From positions 124,001 through 188,000 of the forward strand of contig NZ_CP085167.1 of the NCBI RefSeq assembly GCF_022788715.1: DNA of 64,000 bases, read 5' to 3'. This DNA comes from Sulfitobacter sp. DSM 110093. GTDB lineage: Bacteria; Pseudomonadota; Alphaproteobacteria; Rhodobacterales; Rhodobacteraceae. A program made the translations under genes and the position numbers. The notes beneath the pieces are model-generated. The model searched no databases and was not told where the DNA came from. It saw only the letters and a program-made list of their open reading frames with translations. The stretch's first letter is position 1. Every line of letters begins with the position of its first letter. Shown here piece by piece: positions 25,663-34,598 of this stretch.

Positions 25663-26013
25663 ATGCTTTCTGCTGTGATGCAACACCTGCGCGGGTCTGT
25701 ACGGCGCGCAGCACGAACTGCCATATTGGGTGCCGGTGCCGCGATCTTGCTACTGATCGGGCTGCTGTTCTTGACCCTTGCCGCGTGGTTGTACCTCGTC
25801 ACCGTCACCACAGCGATGACAGCTGCGTTGATCCTCGGCGCAGCTTACTTTGGTGTTGGCTTTCTACTGCTTGCATTGGCCGGATCAGAGGGCAGTGCCC
25901 CCCGCCACGCCCCTGATCAAGAAACGCCAGCCGCGTCTGAACATGACGGGCTGAAGAATCTAGTTATGGCATTTCTGGCTGGCATAACCGCTGGTCAGAA
26001 AGCGCGGCGTTAA
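25663..26013 (+). CDS. YqjE-like / holin-superfamily membrane protein
   Basis: 116 residues with two hydrophobic segments (about 20-45 and 50-73) and a soluble tail. Order and spacing after the DUF883 gene suggest YqjE (phage_holin_3_6 superfamily); there is no phage context. Function unknown, likely envelope stress. Its last 50 bases overlap the end of an opposing gene. Confidence 0.75.
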   Translation: MLSAVMQHLRGSVRRAARTAILGAGAAILLLIGLLFLTLAAWLYLVTVTTAMTAALILGAAYFGVGFLLLALAGSEGSAPRHAPDQETPAASEHDGLKNLVMAFLAGITAGQKARR

Positions 26014-26335
26014 CCGCGCTTAGCAACGTTCCGCTGGAAAACGGTCGCATGATAAACCGCGGGTAATCCGTCGTCTTTGGCAGGCGTGGCAGATCATTCA
26101 AGATACAGATGATCGGAAACCACTCTTGTAGGTTGCGCAATTCGGGCAGGTATTGATGCAGTTGTTCCTGTTTCAACGACAGTACGGCAAGCTGCGTGTC
26201 GCTGATGTTCTCAACCAGCGGGCCGATGGCGAAAGTCTCCAATATGCCAATTTCCGATTGCGGAAAGGCTGTAGAAAGCGTTTCATTTATGTCTGAACAG
26301 ACCAATGGGTCCGGTTCGTAGATCAAGATCGGCAT
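25964..26335 (-). CDS. Degenerate receiver-domain protein (pseudo-receiver)
   Basis: 123 residues from ATG 26335 (MPILIYEPDPLVC), preferred over 26362 because it begins at the first strand of a receiver fold. The pattern ILIYEPD (acidic pair retained), AVLSLKQE where the phosphoacceptor Asp should lie, and FIMRPFSSGTLLSAV with Arg instead of the conserved Lys points to a receiver that cannot be phosphorylated normally. It is a stand-alone domain with no output module, next to the PhyR locus and divergent from a Crp/Fnr regulator. A protein-interaction role is plausible. Family assignment is from fold pattern only. Confidence 0.6.
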   Translation of the reverse strand: MPILIYEPDPLVCSDINETLSTAFPQSEIGILETFAIGPLVENISDTQLAVLSLKQEQLHQYLPELRNLQEWFPIICILNDLPRLPKTTDYPRFIMRPFSSGTLLSAVNAALSDQRLCQPEMP

Positions 26336-26423
26336 GGTCTTCCCCCGGTGTGCAAAAGACACAATTTAGGGAAAGCGTCAGAGGGGCGCATTAAACTAGG
26401 ACATAAGAGAGCAATTTTATAAA

Positions 26424-27152
26424 ATGACGACCCAATGCCGCTATTGCCCTCTTCAACGCAAAGATGCCTTCCTACCGATGTCGAAAGAAGAGCTGAGCTT
26501 CATGGAGAAGTTCAAGTCTGGTGAGTTAACCGTCGAGCCGGGCACGCCGATCTTGCTAGAGGGGTCAAACTCGCCCCAACTTTATACCGCGCTTACCGGT
26601 ATGGGCATCCGTGACAAGACGTTGGAAAATGGCAGCCGTCAGGTGATTAGCTTTGTTTTTCCCGGTGATTTCATTGGGCTGCAAGCGGGCATCATGGGCG
26701 AAATGGGCCATTCTGTCGAAGCTCGAACGCATATGCGTCTATGTGTCTTTAACCGCAGTGAATTTTGGAATTTCTTCAAATCTCACCCTGAACGCGCATT
26801 TGACATCACATGGCTCGCCGCGATCGAAGAGCATTTTATGGGAGAAGTCTTGGCCACCATCGGCCAGCGCACCGCGATACAAGCCATCGCATGGGCTATG
26901 GTTAAGATTTTTGAGCGGGGCCAGTCGCTGGGCATGGTCACTCAAAATCAGATGCCGCTGCCTTATTCACAGCGCGACCTTGCCGATGCGCTTGGCCTGT
27001 CGGTGGTGCATACGAACAAGACGCTCTCCGCGCTCAAAGAACGTCAGTTGCTTTCATGGTCTGACCGCGTTCTGCAAATCAACAACCTTGAAGCGCTGGC
27101 TGAAAAGGGAATGACCACCCTTGAGGGGCGTCAAAAACGCCCGCTAATGTAA
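26424..27152 (+). CDS. Crp/Fnr-family transcriptional regulator
   Basis: 242 residues. A cyclic-nucleotide-binding-type beta-roll (about 25-130, with GSRQVISFVFPGDFIGL) is followed by a winged helix (about 165-225, SQRDLADALGLSVVHTNKTLSAL). An N-terminal CRYCP motif is present, but only two cysteines sit there, fewer than the four ligands of a classical FNR iron-sulfur cluster. The ligand is unknown. It converges on yihY with 6 bases between stops. Confidence 0.87.
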   Translation: MTTQCRYCPLQRKDAFLPMSKEELSFMEKFKSGELTVEPGTPILLEGSNSPQLYTALTGMGIRDKTLENGSRQVISFVFPGDFIGLQAGIMGEMGHSVEARTHMRLCVFNRSEFWNFFKSHPERAFDITWLAAIEEHFMGEVLATIGQRTAIQAIAWAMVKIFERGQSLGMVTQNQMPLPYSQRDLADALGLSVVHTNKTLSALKERQLLSWSDRVLQINNLEALAEKGMTTLEGRQKRPLM

Positions 27153-27158
27153 ACGCAT

Positions 27159-28094
27159 CTAGTCGCTGGATACATCGATATAGGTATCCGCCGCTTCGGC
27201 CCCGCGCCGCCCGCGTGGCTTGGCTGCACCGACGGTGCTGTCAGATCGCGTACGGCGCTCAACCTGCGCGTTCAGCGCGGCCCCGAATAGGATCAGAAAG
27301 CTGCTGATCCAAAGCCAGATAAGCATCGCAATGACGGCACCGATAGAGCCATAGACCTGATTGTAGTTGCCAAAGTTGGCCACGTAGTAAGAAAAGCCGA
27401 TAGAGACGATAGCCCATGACAGCACGGCAAGGATCGCCCCGCTGCTGAGCCATGGAAGCCGCGCCGCGCGTCGGTTCGGGCCAAAGCGGTACAACACGCC
27501 CACACCGGCAAAAAGCACCACGGTCGCCACAGTCCAACGGAGCAGATCAGCCACGACATTGCCAAAGGGCCCTAGAGGTATAAAGGCAAGTATGATCGGC
27601 GCAATCACAACGGCCAACAGCGCAACGATCCCAACTGCGACAAGGCTAACCGTCAGCAGCAGCGCATGCAGGTAGTGTTTCGCTGTATTACGATTGCGTT
27701 CATTGTAAACGGAGTTCAGCCCGATCACCATCGCGCCGACCCCCGCCCGCGCCGACCACAGCGCAACCAGCAAGGATGCGATACCCGCCCAACCCAGCGT
27801 ATCGGCCCGCGCGGTCACCAGCCCGGTCACCTGCGTATTAAGGATGTCGTAAACATCATCAGGCAGCAGCCCGCGCACGTCTTCCAATTGCGCCACAACA
27901 ACCACCGGATCAGATATCAACCCCAGTAAAGCAATCAAAGCGGCCAGCGCTGGAAACAGCGACAGCATGGCGAAAAAAGCCACCCCAGCCGAGATCAAAG
28001 CAAGGTTTTCGTCCGCTGCCTGCTTGAGGCTTGCCTTAAAGGCATCCCAATAGATCGCCGGTCGGGTTGGGGGACTGCGCAGCACCAAGGCCAT
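27159..28094 (-). CDS. YihY/BrkB-family inner-membrane protein
   Basis: 311 residues with six hydrophobic segments and the family motifs NLALISAGVAFFAMLSLFPAL and VYGSIGAVIAMLIWLWISS. Once annotated as ribonuclease BN, now regarded as membrane proteins of uncertain, possibly transport, function. It follows the formate/nitrite-type channel gene on the same strand after 42 bases. A polar C-terminal tail with RGRRGAEAADTY is disordered-looking. Confidence 0.87.
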   Translation of the reverse strand: MALVLRSPPTRPAIYWDAFKASLKQAADENLALISAGVAFFAMLSLFPALAALIALLGLISDPVVVVAQLEDVRGLLPDDVYDILNTQVTGLVTARADTLGWAGIASLLVALWSARAGVGAMVIGLNSVYNERNRNTAKHYLHALLLTVSLVAVGIVALLAVVIAPIILAFIPLGPFGNVVADLLRWTVATVVLFAGVGVLYRFGPNRRAARLPWLSSGAILAVLSWAIVSIGFSYYVANFGNYNQVYGSIGAVIAMLIWLWISSFLILFGAALNAQVERRTRSDSTVGAAKPRGRRGAEAADTYIDVSSD

Positions 28095-28136
28095 TCCTTT
28101 CGATCCGGCCCCGGCACAAACCAGGACCGTTTAACT

Positions 28137-28976
28137 TTACTCAACATCGTCGCGGACCTGACCCCAAGCAACAAGGGTAAAGACCAACGTGCCGCCGATG
28201 ATGTTGCCAACAAGCACCGGCAGGAAGAAACCAAAGAGCGCCTGACTGAACCCCAAACCGCCATGCAGCATCAGCGCTGCCATCTCGACCGAGCCCGCAA
28301 CGATATGGGTGAAATCCCCCGCCGCGATGAGCCAAGTAAAGGTAAGGATCAGGAAAAACGCCGCCTCATCGGCTTCGGGCAACATCCAGACGATCAGCGC
28401 GACGATCACGCCCGCAGGAATAGCGCGCCAAAATCCCTCTGACGGGGGCATGCCGGTCGCATGTTCCGATAGGCTTATGATGGCAGGTAGGATCTCGGCG
28501 GGAATGGCCGGCGTATAGATAAACAGCGCCGCGGCTGCAAAAGCACCGATCACATTGGCCCCCAAAACCACGCCCCACAGCCGCAGGAGGCTGCCAAAAA
28601 CCTGCCAACTGCGTTCCTGCATCAGAGGCAAAACCGTGGTGATCGTGTTTTCGGTAAACAACTGCATCCGGCCCATGATGACCGCGATGAAACCCAGCGA
28701 ATATCCAAGGTTCTCCAAAAGGAAACGCCAGCTAGCGTCCGGCAAATAGGTCCGAAAGATCGCTTCACCCAAGACCGAAAGACTGATCAGCATCCCCGCA
28801 GAAATCCCCGACCAGATCAGCGACCGGTTGGTGCGGTTCAACTCATCCCGACCTTCGCGCCGGATCACCTCATAGATCAGTTTAGGCGAAAGCGCCGCCG
28901 CTTCACTGACAGAGCGTTCTTCGGCTTCTTCCTGCACGGCGGAAGTGGGGGGCTTTTTTTGGATCAATGGGGCCAT
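28137..28976 (-). CDS. Formate/nitrite transporter family protein, YfdC type
   Basis: 279 residues from ATG 28976, seven bases behind AGGAAA; the ATG at 29030 is less likely. An N-terminal cytoplasmic stretch of about 50 charged residues precedes six membrane helices of the FNT channel fold. GRMQLFTENTITTVLPLM and FTWLIAAGDFTHIVAGS are characteristic of the YfdC branch. FNT channels are pentamers passing small monovalent anions; the YfdC branch substrate is not established. Placed among stress genes and probably co-transcribed with yihY. Confidence 0.87.
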   Translation of the reverse strand: MAPLIQKKPPTSAVQEEAEERSVSEAAALSPKLIYEVIRREGRDELNRTNRSLIWSGISAGMLISLSVLGEAIFRTYLPDASWRFLLENLGYSLGFIAVIMGRMQLFTENTITTVLPLMQERSWQVFGSLLRLWGVVLGANVIGAFAAAALFIYTPAIPAEILPAIISLSEHATGMPPSEGFWRAIPAGVIVALIVWMLPEADEAAFFLILTFTWLIAAGDFTHIVAGSVEMAALMLHGGLGFSQALFGFFLPVLVGNIIGGTLVFTLVAWGQVRDDVE

Positions 28977-29166
28977 CAGTGGTTTCCTGAAAATCATGGA
29001 CATCATGAACATAGCCCGCCGTCGCTTCACGCACAGTAAAAAGCCAATTCTACCCAGTTCGCACAGTTGTTTCGCGCCCCGTCATTACTGTCAGCTGCGC
29101 CGCGCCCTCATCTTCATCCTTTCCTAAATACCGTCTGCCCTATCTACTTGGCAAAACCGAATGCGT

Positions 29167-30429
29167 TCATCTCCGCCCAGCCTGCGCACTGCTCAACGCC
29201 AACCCTTCCACAATCGCTGTCAATGCCGCCCCCCGGTGCAACTCCGCACGCGGGAAGCGCGCGCGCAGGGCGGCTTCGACAACCTCCATCAAGCTTGAAC
29301 CACCGACAAAGATCAGCCGATCCACCGCTGCGGGCTCAATCCCCGCGTTGTCCAATGTGGCTACAGCTGCGGTTCCGATTTGTTCGGCCAGTTTGGAAAG
29401 CCGCTTCCGCAACCAGTCACGAGGCAACGGAAGCGTGGCGCGGGGTTTTAGCATCGACACGTCAATCACCGGGTCCGCATCCCCTTCGGCACCTGCACCA
29501 TTGGCCCGGATCTTGCCTGCTTCAACGGCGAAAGCAAGGTCATGACCAAGCTCTTCTTCAAGCACTTTAATCAACCGGGCCAAGCGTTTGGGGTGTTCGG
29601 CGAACTTATGTAACTCTGCGGCTGCCTTGCGGGTATCGGGGCCGTAAAGAAACGGAATCTTTGCCCAAGTTGCCAAGTCATTAAAGATCGCATTCGGTGC
29701 AAGATGAGTGTCGCCGCCAAAGGCATGACGGATTTCGCTGCCCATGCCCAGTTGCGGCATCACCCGACCAATAGACAGGGACCGATCAAAGTCCGTCCCG
29801 CCAAGGCGGATGCCGTGACTGCCCAGAATGTCGATCTCATCATTGCCGCGCTGCCGGAACAGGGTGAAATCGGATGTGCCGCCGCCAATATCGACCACCA
29901 GCCCCAGATCGCCCGGTTGCAAGGCCGCGCGGTTGGCAAGCGCTGCGGCTTCGGGTTCGTTCATGAAATCCACACGATCAAAACCCGCTCGACCATAGGC
30001 TTCACGCAAATCTGTCAGCGCTTGGGCATCGCGCGCGTCGTCAGCAGAGTGGAAGCGAACCGGACGGCCCGAAAGTGCGGCATGAAACTGCATGCCCGTT
30101 GCCGCTTCGGCCTGTGACTTAACCCGCGCTAGAAAACGCGCGACAATGTCGATGAAATCAAGCCGCTCGCCCAACAGCACCCGGCGTTCCCGCATGAGCC
30201 TTGTGCCCAGCAGGCTTTTCAGCCCGCGCATATAGCGCCCCTCGGCCCCGGCAAGCAGCGCGTCTGACGCGGCGGCGCCAATGCGCATTTCTTTTGCGTC
30301 GAAATCGAAAAAGACCGCCGTAGGAAGGGTCTGTGCCTCGGCCTCCAGCGCGATCAGTTGCGGTGTTCCATCAACGGCAATACCCGCAGCAGTGTTGGAT
30401 GTCCCAAAATCGATCCCCAGCGTGGCCAT
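29167..30429 (-). CDS. Hsp70-family (YegD-like) chaperone ATPase
   Basis: 420 residues, shorter than DnaK because it lacks most of the substrate-binding domain. The actin-like ATPase is clear: LGIDFGTSNTAAGI at the N-terminus, VDIGGGTSDFTLF near residue 180, and LIFVGGSSLMEVVEAAL near 380. YegD-type proteins are Hsp70 relatives with unassigned function. The gene is alone on the minus strand and divergent from the ABC binding protein across 159 bases. Confidence 0.88.
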   Translation of the reverse strand: MATLGIDFGTSNTAAGIAVDGTPQLIALEAEAQTLPTAVFFDFDAKEMRIGAAASDALLAGAEGRYMRGLKSLLGTRLMRERRVLLGERLDFIDIVARFLARVKSQAEAATGMQFHAALSGRPVRFHSADDARDAQALTDLREAYGRAGFDRVDFMNEPEAAALANRAALQPGDLGLVVDIGGGTSDFTLFRQRGNDEIDILGSHGIRLGGTDFDRSLSIGRVMPQLGMGSEIRHAFGGDTHLAPNAIFNDLATWAKIPFLYGPDTRKAAAELHKFAEHPKRLARLIKVLEEELGHDLAFAVEAGKIRANGAGAEGDADPVIDVSMLKPRATLPLPRDWLRKRLSKLAEQIGTAAVATLDNAGIEPAAVDRLIFVGGSSLMEVVEAALRARFPRAELHRGAALTAIVEGLALSSAQAGRR

Positions 30430-30588
30430 GGCGTTCTCCTACTGCCCCTTTTCACAGCCGATCCGGTGCGCGCCGCCTGTGCAAAGCACCCGCGATACTC
30501 TTACCACGCGCGCTTGGCAACGAGTGCTGGCGTGCCGCGTGGCTTTTGGCTAGCCTCCGAGAAAAATACGCCAATATGGGAGAACTTT

Positions 30589-32073
30589 ATGAACCGTTTG
30601 AACCGCTTGATGACAGGGGTGGCCGCCGCGGCGCTGGTCGTTGCCGCTACAGGGGCACTGGCCAAGGACGATATCACCGTTGCCTTGCAGCTAGAGCCGC
30701 CGCACCTTGACCCAACTTCTGCCGCCGCCGGGGCGATCGACTCGGTGCTTTATACCAATGTCTTTGAGGGGCTAACACGATTCATGGGCGACGGGTCTGT
30801 CGTGCCGGGTTTGGCGGCCTCTTGGGAGATTTCCGAAGACGGGCTGACCTATACTTTCAAGCTGCGTGAGGGCGTAACCTTTCATGATGGCACCACGATG
30901 GATGCCGAAGACGTTAAGTTCACCCTCGACCGGATCAACGCCGAAGACAGCGCCAACGCGCAAAAGGCACTCTATTCCGCGATTTCTGAGGTCACTGTTG
31001 TCGACCCGCAGACCGTTGAGGTTAATCTGAGCGAACCCAATGGCAACTTGCTGTTCAACCTCGCATGGGGTGACGCGGTGATCGTGGCGCCAGAATCCGT
31101 TGACACGATCAAACAAACCCCGATCGGCACCGGCGCATTCAAGTTCGACGAATGGCGTCAGGGCGACAAAATTACCTTGTCACGCTATGACGCCTATTGG
31201 GGGGACGCGCCCGCATTGGCCAGTGCGACCTTTAAATTTATCTCAGACCCGACGGCGGCATTTGCGTCGGTCATGGCCGAAGATGTCGACGTTTTTGCTG
31301 GTTTTCCTGCGCCCGAGAACATTCCCCAGTTCGAATCTGACCCGCGCTTTCAGGTGCTGATAGGCTCTACTGAGGGCGAAACGATCCTGTCGATGAACAA
31401 CAAGCGTGAACCCTTTGACAATGTCAAAGTCCGCGCGGCCGTGGCCCATGCGATTGACCGTCAAGCGATCATCGACGGGGCGATGTTCGGGTATGGCACG
31501 CCCATCGGCACACATTTTGCCCCCCATAACCCCGATTACATCGACCTGACCGAGATGAGCGCATATGATCCGGAGAAGTCCAAAGCGCTGCTTGCCGAAG
31601 CTGGGTTCCCTGATGGGTTTGAGACGACACTGCACCTGCCACCCCCATCCTATGCCCGCCGAGGAGGGGAGATCATCGCCGCGCAATTGGCCCAAGTTGG
31701 CATTAAGGCGCAGATCACCAATGTCGAATGGGCACAGTGGTTAGAGACTGTATTCAAAGGCAAGGATTTCGGTCTGTCGATCGTCAGCCATACAGAGCCG
31801 ATGGATATCAACATCTATGCCAACCCAGACTATTACTTTCAGTATGACAATGCCGAGGTTCAATCTTTGATTGCGGAGTTTAACCAGACCGCAGATCCCG
31901 CAGCGCGGAGCGAAATGCTGGCAAAGGCACAGCAGATTGTCGCAGAGGATTACGTGAATGGTTTCCTGTTTCAGCTGGCGTTCCCGACGATCGCCAAGGC
32001 GGGTGTTCAGGGCCTTTGGGTAAACGCGCCGACACAGGCGACGGACCTAAGCGGTGTCAGCTGGGCGGAATAA
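30589..32073 (+). CDS. ABC transporter solute-binding protein (peptide/nickel family 5)
   Basis: 494 residues from ATG 30589, the start that gives a Sec signal (LMTGVAAAALVVAATGALA, cut near residue 25). Family-5 features include DGLTYTFKLREGVTFHDGT and the VRAAVAHAIDRQAIIDG segment. It delivers oligopeptides, or other solutes, to a DppBC-type permease. The permease and ATPase genes lie 770 bases downstream, separated by the HdeA-like gene on the other strand. Ligand not predicted. Confidence 0.9.
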   Translation: MNRLNRLMTGVAAAALVVAATGALAKDDITVALQLEPPHLDPTSAAAGAIDSVLYTNVFEGLTRFMGDGSVVPGLAASWEISEDGLTYTFKLREGVTFHDGTTMDAEDVKFTLDRINAEDSANAQKALYSAISEVTVVDPQTVEVNLSEPNGNLLFNLAWGDAVIVAPESVDTIKQTPIGTGAFKFDEWRQGDKITLSRYDAYWGDAPALASATFKFISDPTAAFASVMAEDVDVFAGFPAPENIPQFESDPRFQVLIGSTEGETILSMNNKREPFDNVKVRAAVAHAIDRQAIIDGAMFGYGTPIGTHFAPHNPDYIDLTEMSAYDPEKSKALLAEAGFPDGFETTLHLPPPSYARRGGEIIAAQLAQVGIKAQITNVEWAQWLETVFKGKDFGLSIVSHTEPMDINIYANPDYYFQYDNAEVQSLIAEFNQTADPAARSEMLAKAQQIVAEDYVNGFLFQLAFPTIAKAGVQGLWVNAPTQATDLSGVSWAE

Positions 32074-32100
32074 CATCCAAGACGACCTTTAGAAAACGCA

Positions 32101-32128
32101 AAAGGGCGCGCTGTAAAGCGCGCCCTTT
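32101..32128. terminator. Bidirectional terminator between binding protein and HdeA-like gene
   Basis: An 11-bp perfect stem (AAAGGGCGCGC / GCGCGCCCTTT) with the loop TGTAAA. The A- and T-rich flanks allow use by both converging genes. It probably cuts the binding-protein transcript from the permease genes. Confidence 0.85.
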
Positions 32129-32147
32129 ATACTAAAAGCGGTGACTA

Positions 32148-32585
32148 TTAGTCTTTGCCGCGCAGGCCAGCTGCTGCTTCGCTAACCAATGCGTCGGGGT
32201 TCTGGTTACAGACGACGATGAAGTCTTCCATTTCCTGTTCCATGTCGGTGTCAGCCATCTCGTCGGCTTCTTCCGAATCTTCGACAGCTTTGGTGTTGTC
32301 GATCAGGGAATCTTCGGTTTCTTCAGAGTCGGTCGCCTCTTCGGCGGTGATGTCGGTAGGCTCGGAACCGTCGTTCTTGGTTTCCGTGATCATCGAACCT
32401 TCGTGGTTGCCATCTTCCAGCTCGGCGATTGCCATGGAAGCAACTTCCATTTTCTCGTCGGCGCTAAGCTCTTGGTACTGAGCGCATGTCATGGTTGCCA
32501 TGTCCATGTGCGCAGCGGCGAATGCGGGTGCAGAAACGGTGCCCAGAAGGCCGGCGATCGCAAGTGTTTTCAAAGTCGTTTTCAT
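32148..32585 (-). CDS. HdeA-like periplasmic protein with acidic insert, predicted GSR member
   Basis: 145 residues from ATG 32585 behind GGAGA. A Sec signal ends at APAFAAA. The mature part opens with MTCAQYQELSADEKMEVASMAI and closes with DFIVVCNQNPDALVSEAAAGL. The two single cysteines and the C-x2-NP pattern match HdeA acid-stress chaperones, where they form the disulfide. Between them lies an Asp/Glu/Thr-rich stretch of about 60 residues not found in enteric HdeA. An EcfG-type promoter stands in front. HdeA-like identity is a motif-level judgement. Confidence 0.68.
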   Translation of the reverse strand: MKTTLKTLAIAGLLGTVSAPAFAAAHMDMATMTCAQYQELSADEKMEVASMAIAELEDGNHEGSMITETKNDGSEPTDITAEEATDSEETEDSLIDNTKAVEDSEEADEMADTDMEQEMEDFIVVCNQNPDALVSEAAAGLRGKD

Positions 32586-32620
32586 TTTTAATCTCCAGTT
32601 TTCTCTGTTCTCCCGAAGAC

Positions 32621-32645
32621 AACCCTGCATAGCGGATATGGTTCC
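32621..32645 (-). promoter_or_regulatory. EcfG-type promoter of the HdeA-like gene
   Basis: Minus strand GGAAC (32645-32641), 16 bases, GGTT (32624-32621), 36 bases before the ATG. Same elements and spacing as the small membrane protein promoter at 21.8 kb. Confidence 0.7.
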
Positions 32646-32838
32646 CGTGCATGACGGGCCGAGTGGCAGGTAACATGGCAATAATTGATCTAAGCGATTG
32701 CGAAACAAAAGAAAATAAAATCTCCAGCATCGGCTTCAGTCGCTCACCCTGCTTAAATTCAAACAATCTTAACTTTTCCCTAAGCAAACTGGCCGTGGGC
32801 TCTGGACCCTCCCGACCGCGCCGCCTAACCTCCGCGGT

Positions 32839-33786
32839 ATGTTGCGCTATGCGTTGAAAAGATTTCTTTCCCTACTCATCAGTCTCGCGGTCGCGTCGCT
32901 GGTGATTTTTGCTGTGATTGAGGTCGCCCCCGGCGATCCAGCTTCGTTCATGCTGGGTCTTAATGCCCAGCCTGAGACATTGGCCGCCCTGCGCAGTGAA
33001 CTTGGCCTCGATCAAACACGGCCCGAACGTTACCTCGAATGGGTCGGTGGGATGCTACAAGGCGATTTCGGCACTTCTTATACCTATCGCACCCCGGTGA
33101 CCGAGATGATTGGTGACCGGCTGTGGGTCTCTGTGCCCTTGGCGCTTTATGCATTGGCCCTTTCTGTCGTCGTTGCCTTTCCTGCGGGTATCTACGCCGC
33201 GTCACGCCGGGGGCGGGCTGGTGACATCGGTGTAATGGGCGCGACGCAATTGGGCGTGGCGGTGCCGAACTTTTGGTTCGCCATGATCCTCGTGCTGATC
33301 TTTTCGATCAATCTGCGCTGGTTTTCAGCGGGCGGCTTCGTCGGCTGGGACAAGGGGCTTTTCGCCGGGCTGCACGCGCTGACCCTGCCTGCCATTGCGC
33401 TTGCCTTGCCACAGGCGGCGATCCTCGCGCGGGTTATGCGCTCGGCCTTGCTGGATGTCTTGGGCGAAGATTTCATGCGCACCGCGCGGGCCAAGGGGCT
33501 GACGGCGCGGCAGGCGCTTTGGCGTCACGGTCTGCGCAATGCGCTGATCCCGGTGCTGACGATCATCGGACTGCAGTTCTCCTTCCTGCTGGCCGGGTCG
33601 ATCATTATCGAGCAGGTCTTTTACCTGCCGGGCCTTGGGCGGCTGGTGTTCCAGTCGATCTCGGCGCGGGATCTGATCGTGGTCGAATCTGTTGTGATGC
33701 TTTTGGTCTTTTCGGTGATCTTGGTGAATTTCCTTGTCGATCTGGCCTATGCCGCCGTCGATCCCCGGCTGAGGGCCCGCACATGA
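32839..33786 (+). CDS. ABC transporter permease, DppB type
   Basis: 315 residues with six membrane helices. The N-terminal MLRYALKRFLSLLISLAV and EVAPGDPASFMLG segments and the EAA-type loop EDFMRTARAKGLTARQALWRHGLRNAL are typical of DppB/OppB. It forms the membrane channel with the next gene, which overlaps by four bases (ATGA). Confidence 0.92.
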   Translation: MLRYALKRFLSLLISLAVASLVIFAVIEVAPGDPASFMLGLNAQPETLAALRSELGLDQTRPERYLEWVGGMLQGDFGTSYTYRTPVTEMIGDRLWVSVPLALYALALSVVVAFPAGIYAASRRGRAGDIGVMGATQLGVAVPNFWFAMILVLIFSINLRWFSAGGFVGWDKGLFAGLHALTLPAIALALPQAAILARVMRSALLDVLGEDFMRTARAKGLTARQALWRHGLRNALIPVLTIIGLQFSFLLAGSIIIEQVFYLPGLGRLVFQSISARDLIVVESVVMLLVFSVILVNFLVDLAYAAVDPRLRART

Positions 33787-34598
33787 ACCGCAACTTGATC
33801 CTTGGGGTCGCGCTTACCTCGGTCTTTCTGCTGGCTGCGCTGATCTCTTTTGTCTGGACGCCCTATGACTATGCCGGGCTCGACATCGCCAACAAACTGC
33901 ACAGCCCCTCGCTGGCCCATCCCATGGGCACCGATCACTTTGGCCGCGATATTCTAAGCATGATCATGGTCGGCGCGCGGACCTCAATCGCGGTGGCGCT
34001 GGTGGCTGTGGGCATCGGCATGGGCGCGGGCGTGCCGCTGGGGCTCTGGGCTGCGGCGCGGCGCGGGAGCCTTGTGGATGAGGTCATCATGCGCGGCAAT
34101 GATCTGGTCTTTGCCTTTCCGGCCATCGTCATCGCCATTCTGATCACGGCGGTCTTCGGTGCCGGGGCGATCAATGCGATCATCGCCATCGGCATCTTCA
34201 ATATCCCCGTCTTTGCCCGGATCACCCGGGGTGCGGCGCTGTCCCTATGGCAGCGCGAGTTTATCATGGCGGCCCGCGTGGCGGGCAAATCCGCCGCGCG
34301 GATCTCGTTTGAGCATATCTTGCCCAACGTTGCCAATCTGCTGATCGTGCAGGGGACCATCCAGTTCTCCCTTGGCATCCTCGCCGAGGCGGGGCTGAGC
34401 TATGTCGGTCTCGGCGCGCAGCCGCCAGTGCCATCTTGGGGCCGAATGTTGGCCGACGCGCAAACCATGGTCAGTATCGCGCCGCATATGGCCCTGATGC
34501 CGGGTTTCGCGATCATCCTGACTGTGCTGGGGCTGAACCTGATGGGCGATGGGCTGCGCGATCTGCTTGATCCGCGCCTGAGGGTGGCACGGACATGA
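33783..34598 (+). CDS. ABC transporter permease, DppC type
   Basis: 271 residues from the ATG overlapping the dppB-like stop; a much earlier in-frame ATG exists inside the previous gene and is rejected. DppC features are HPMGTDHFGRDILSMIMVGAR and the EAA loop EFIMAARVAGKSAARISFEHILPN. Couples to the fused ATPase, whose start overlaps by four bases. Confidence 0.92.
   Translation: MNRNLILGVALTSVFLLAALISFVWTPYDYAGLDIANKLHSPSLAHPMGTDHFGRDILSMIMVGARTSIAVALVAVGIGMGAGVPLGLWAAARRGSLVDEVIMRGNDLVFAFPAIVIAILITAVFGAGAINAIIAIGIFNIPVFARITRGAALSLWQREFIMAARVAGKSAARISFEHILPNVANLLIVQGTIQFSLGILAEAGLSYVGLGAQPPVPSWGRMLADAQTMVSIAPHMALMPGFAIILTVLGLNLMGDGLRDLLDPRLRVART

Noticed and set aside
25663..26013. Holin-like gene as a sign of prophage
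   Set aside because: No other phage gene nearby; the pairing with a DUF883 gene matches the chromosomal yqjD-yqjE arrangement.
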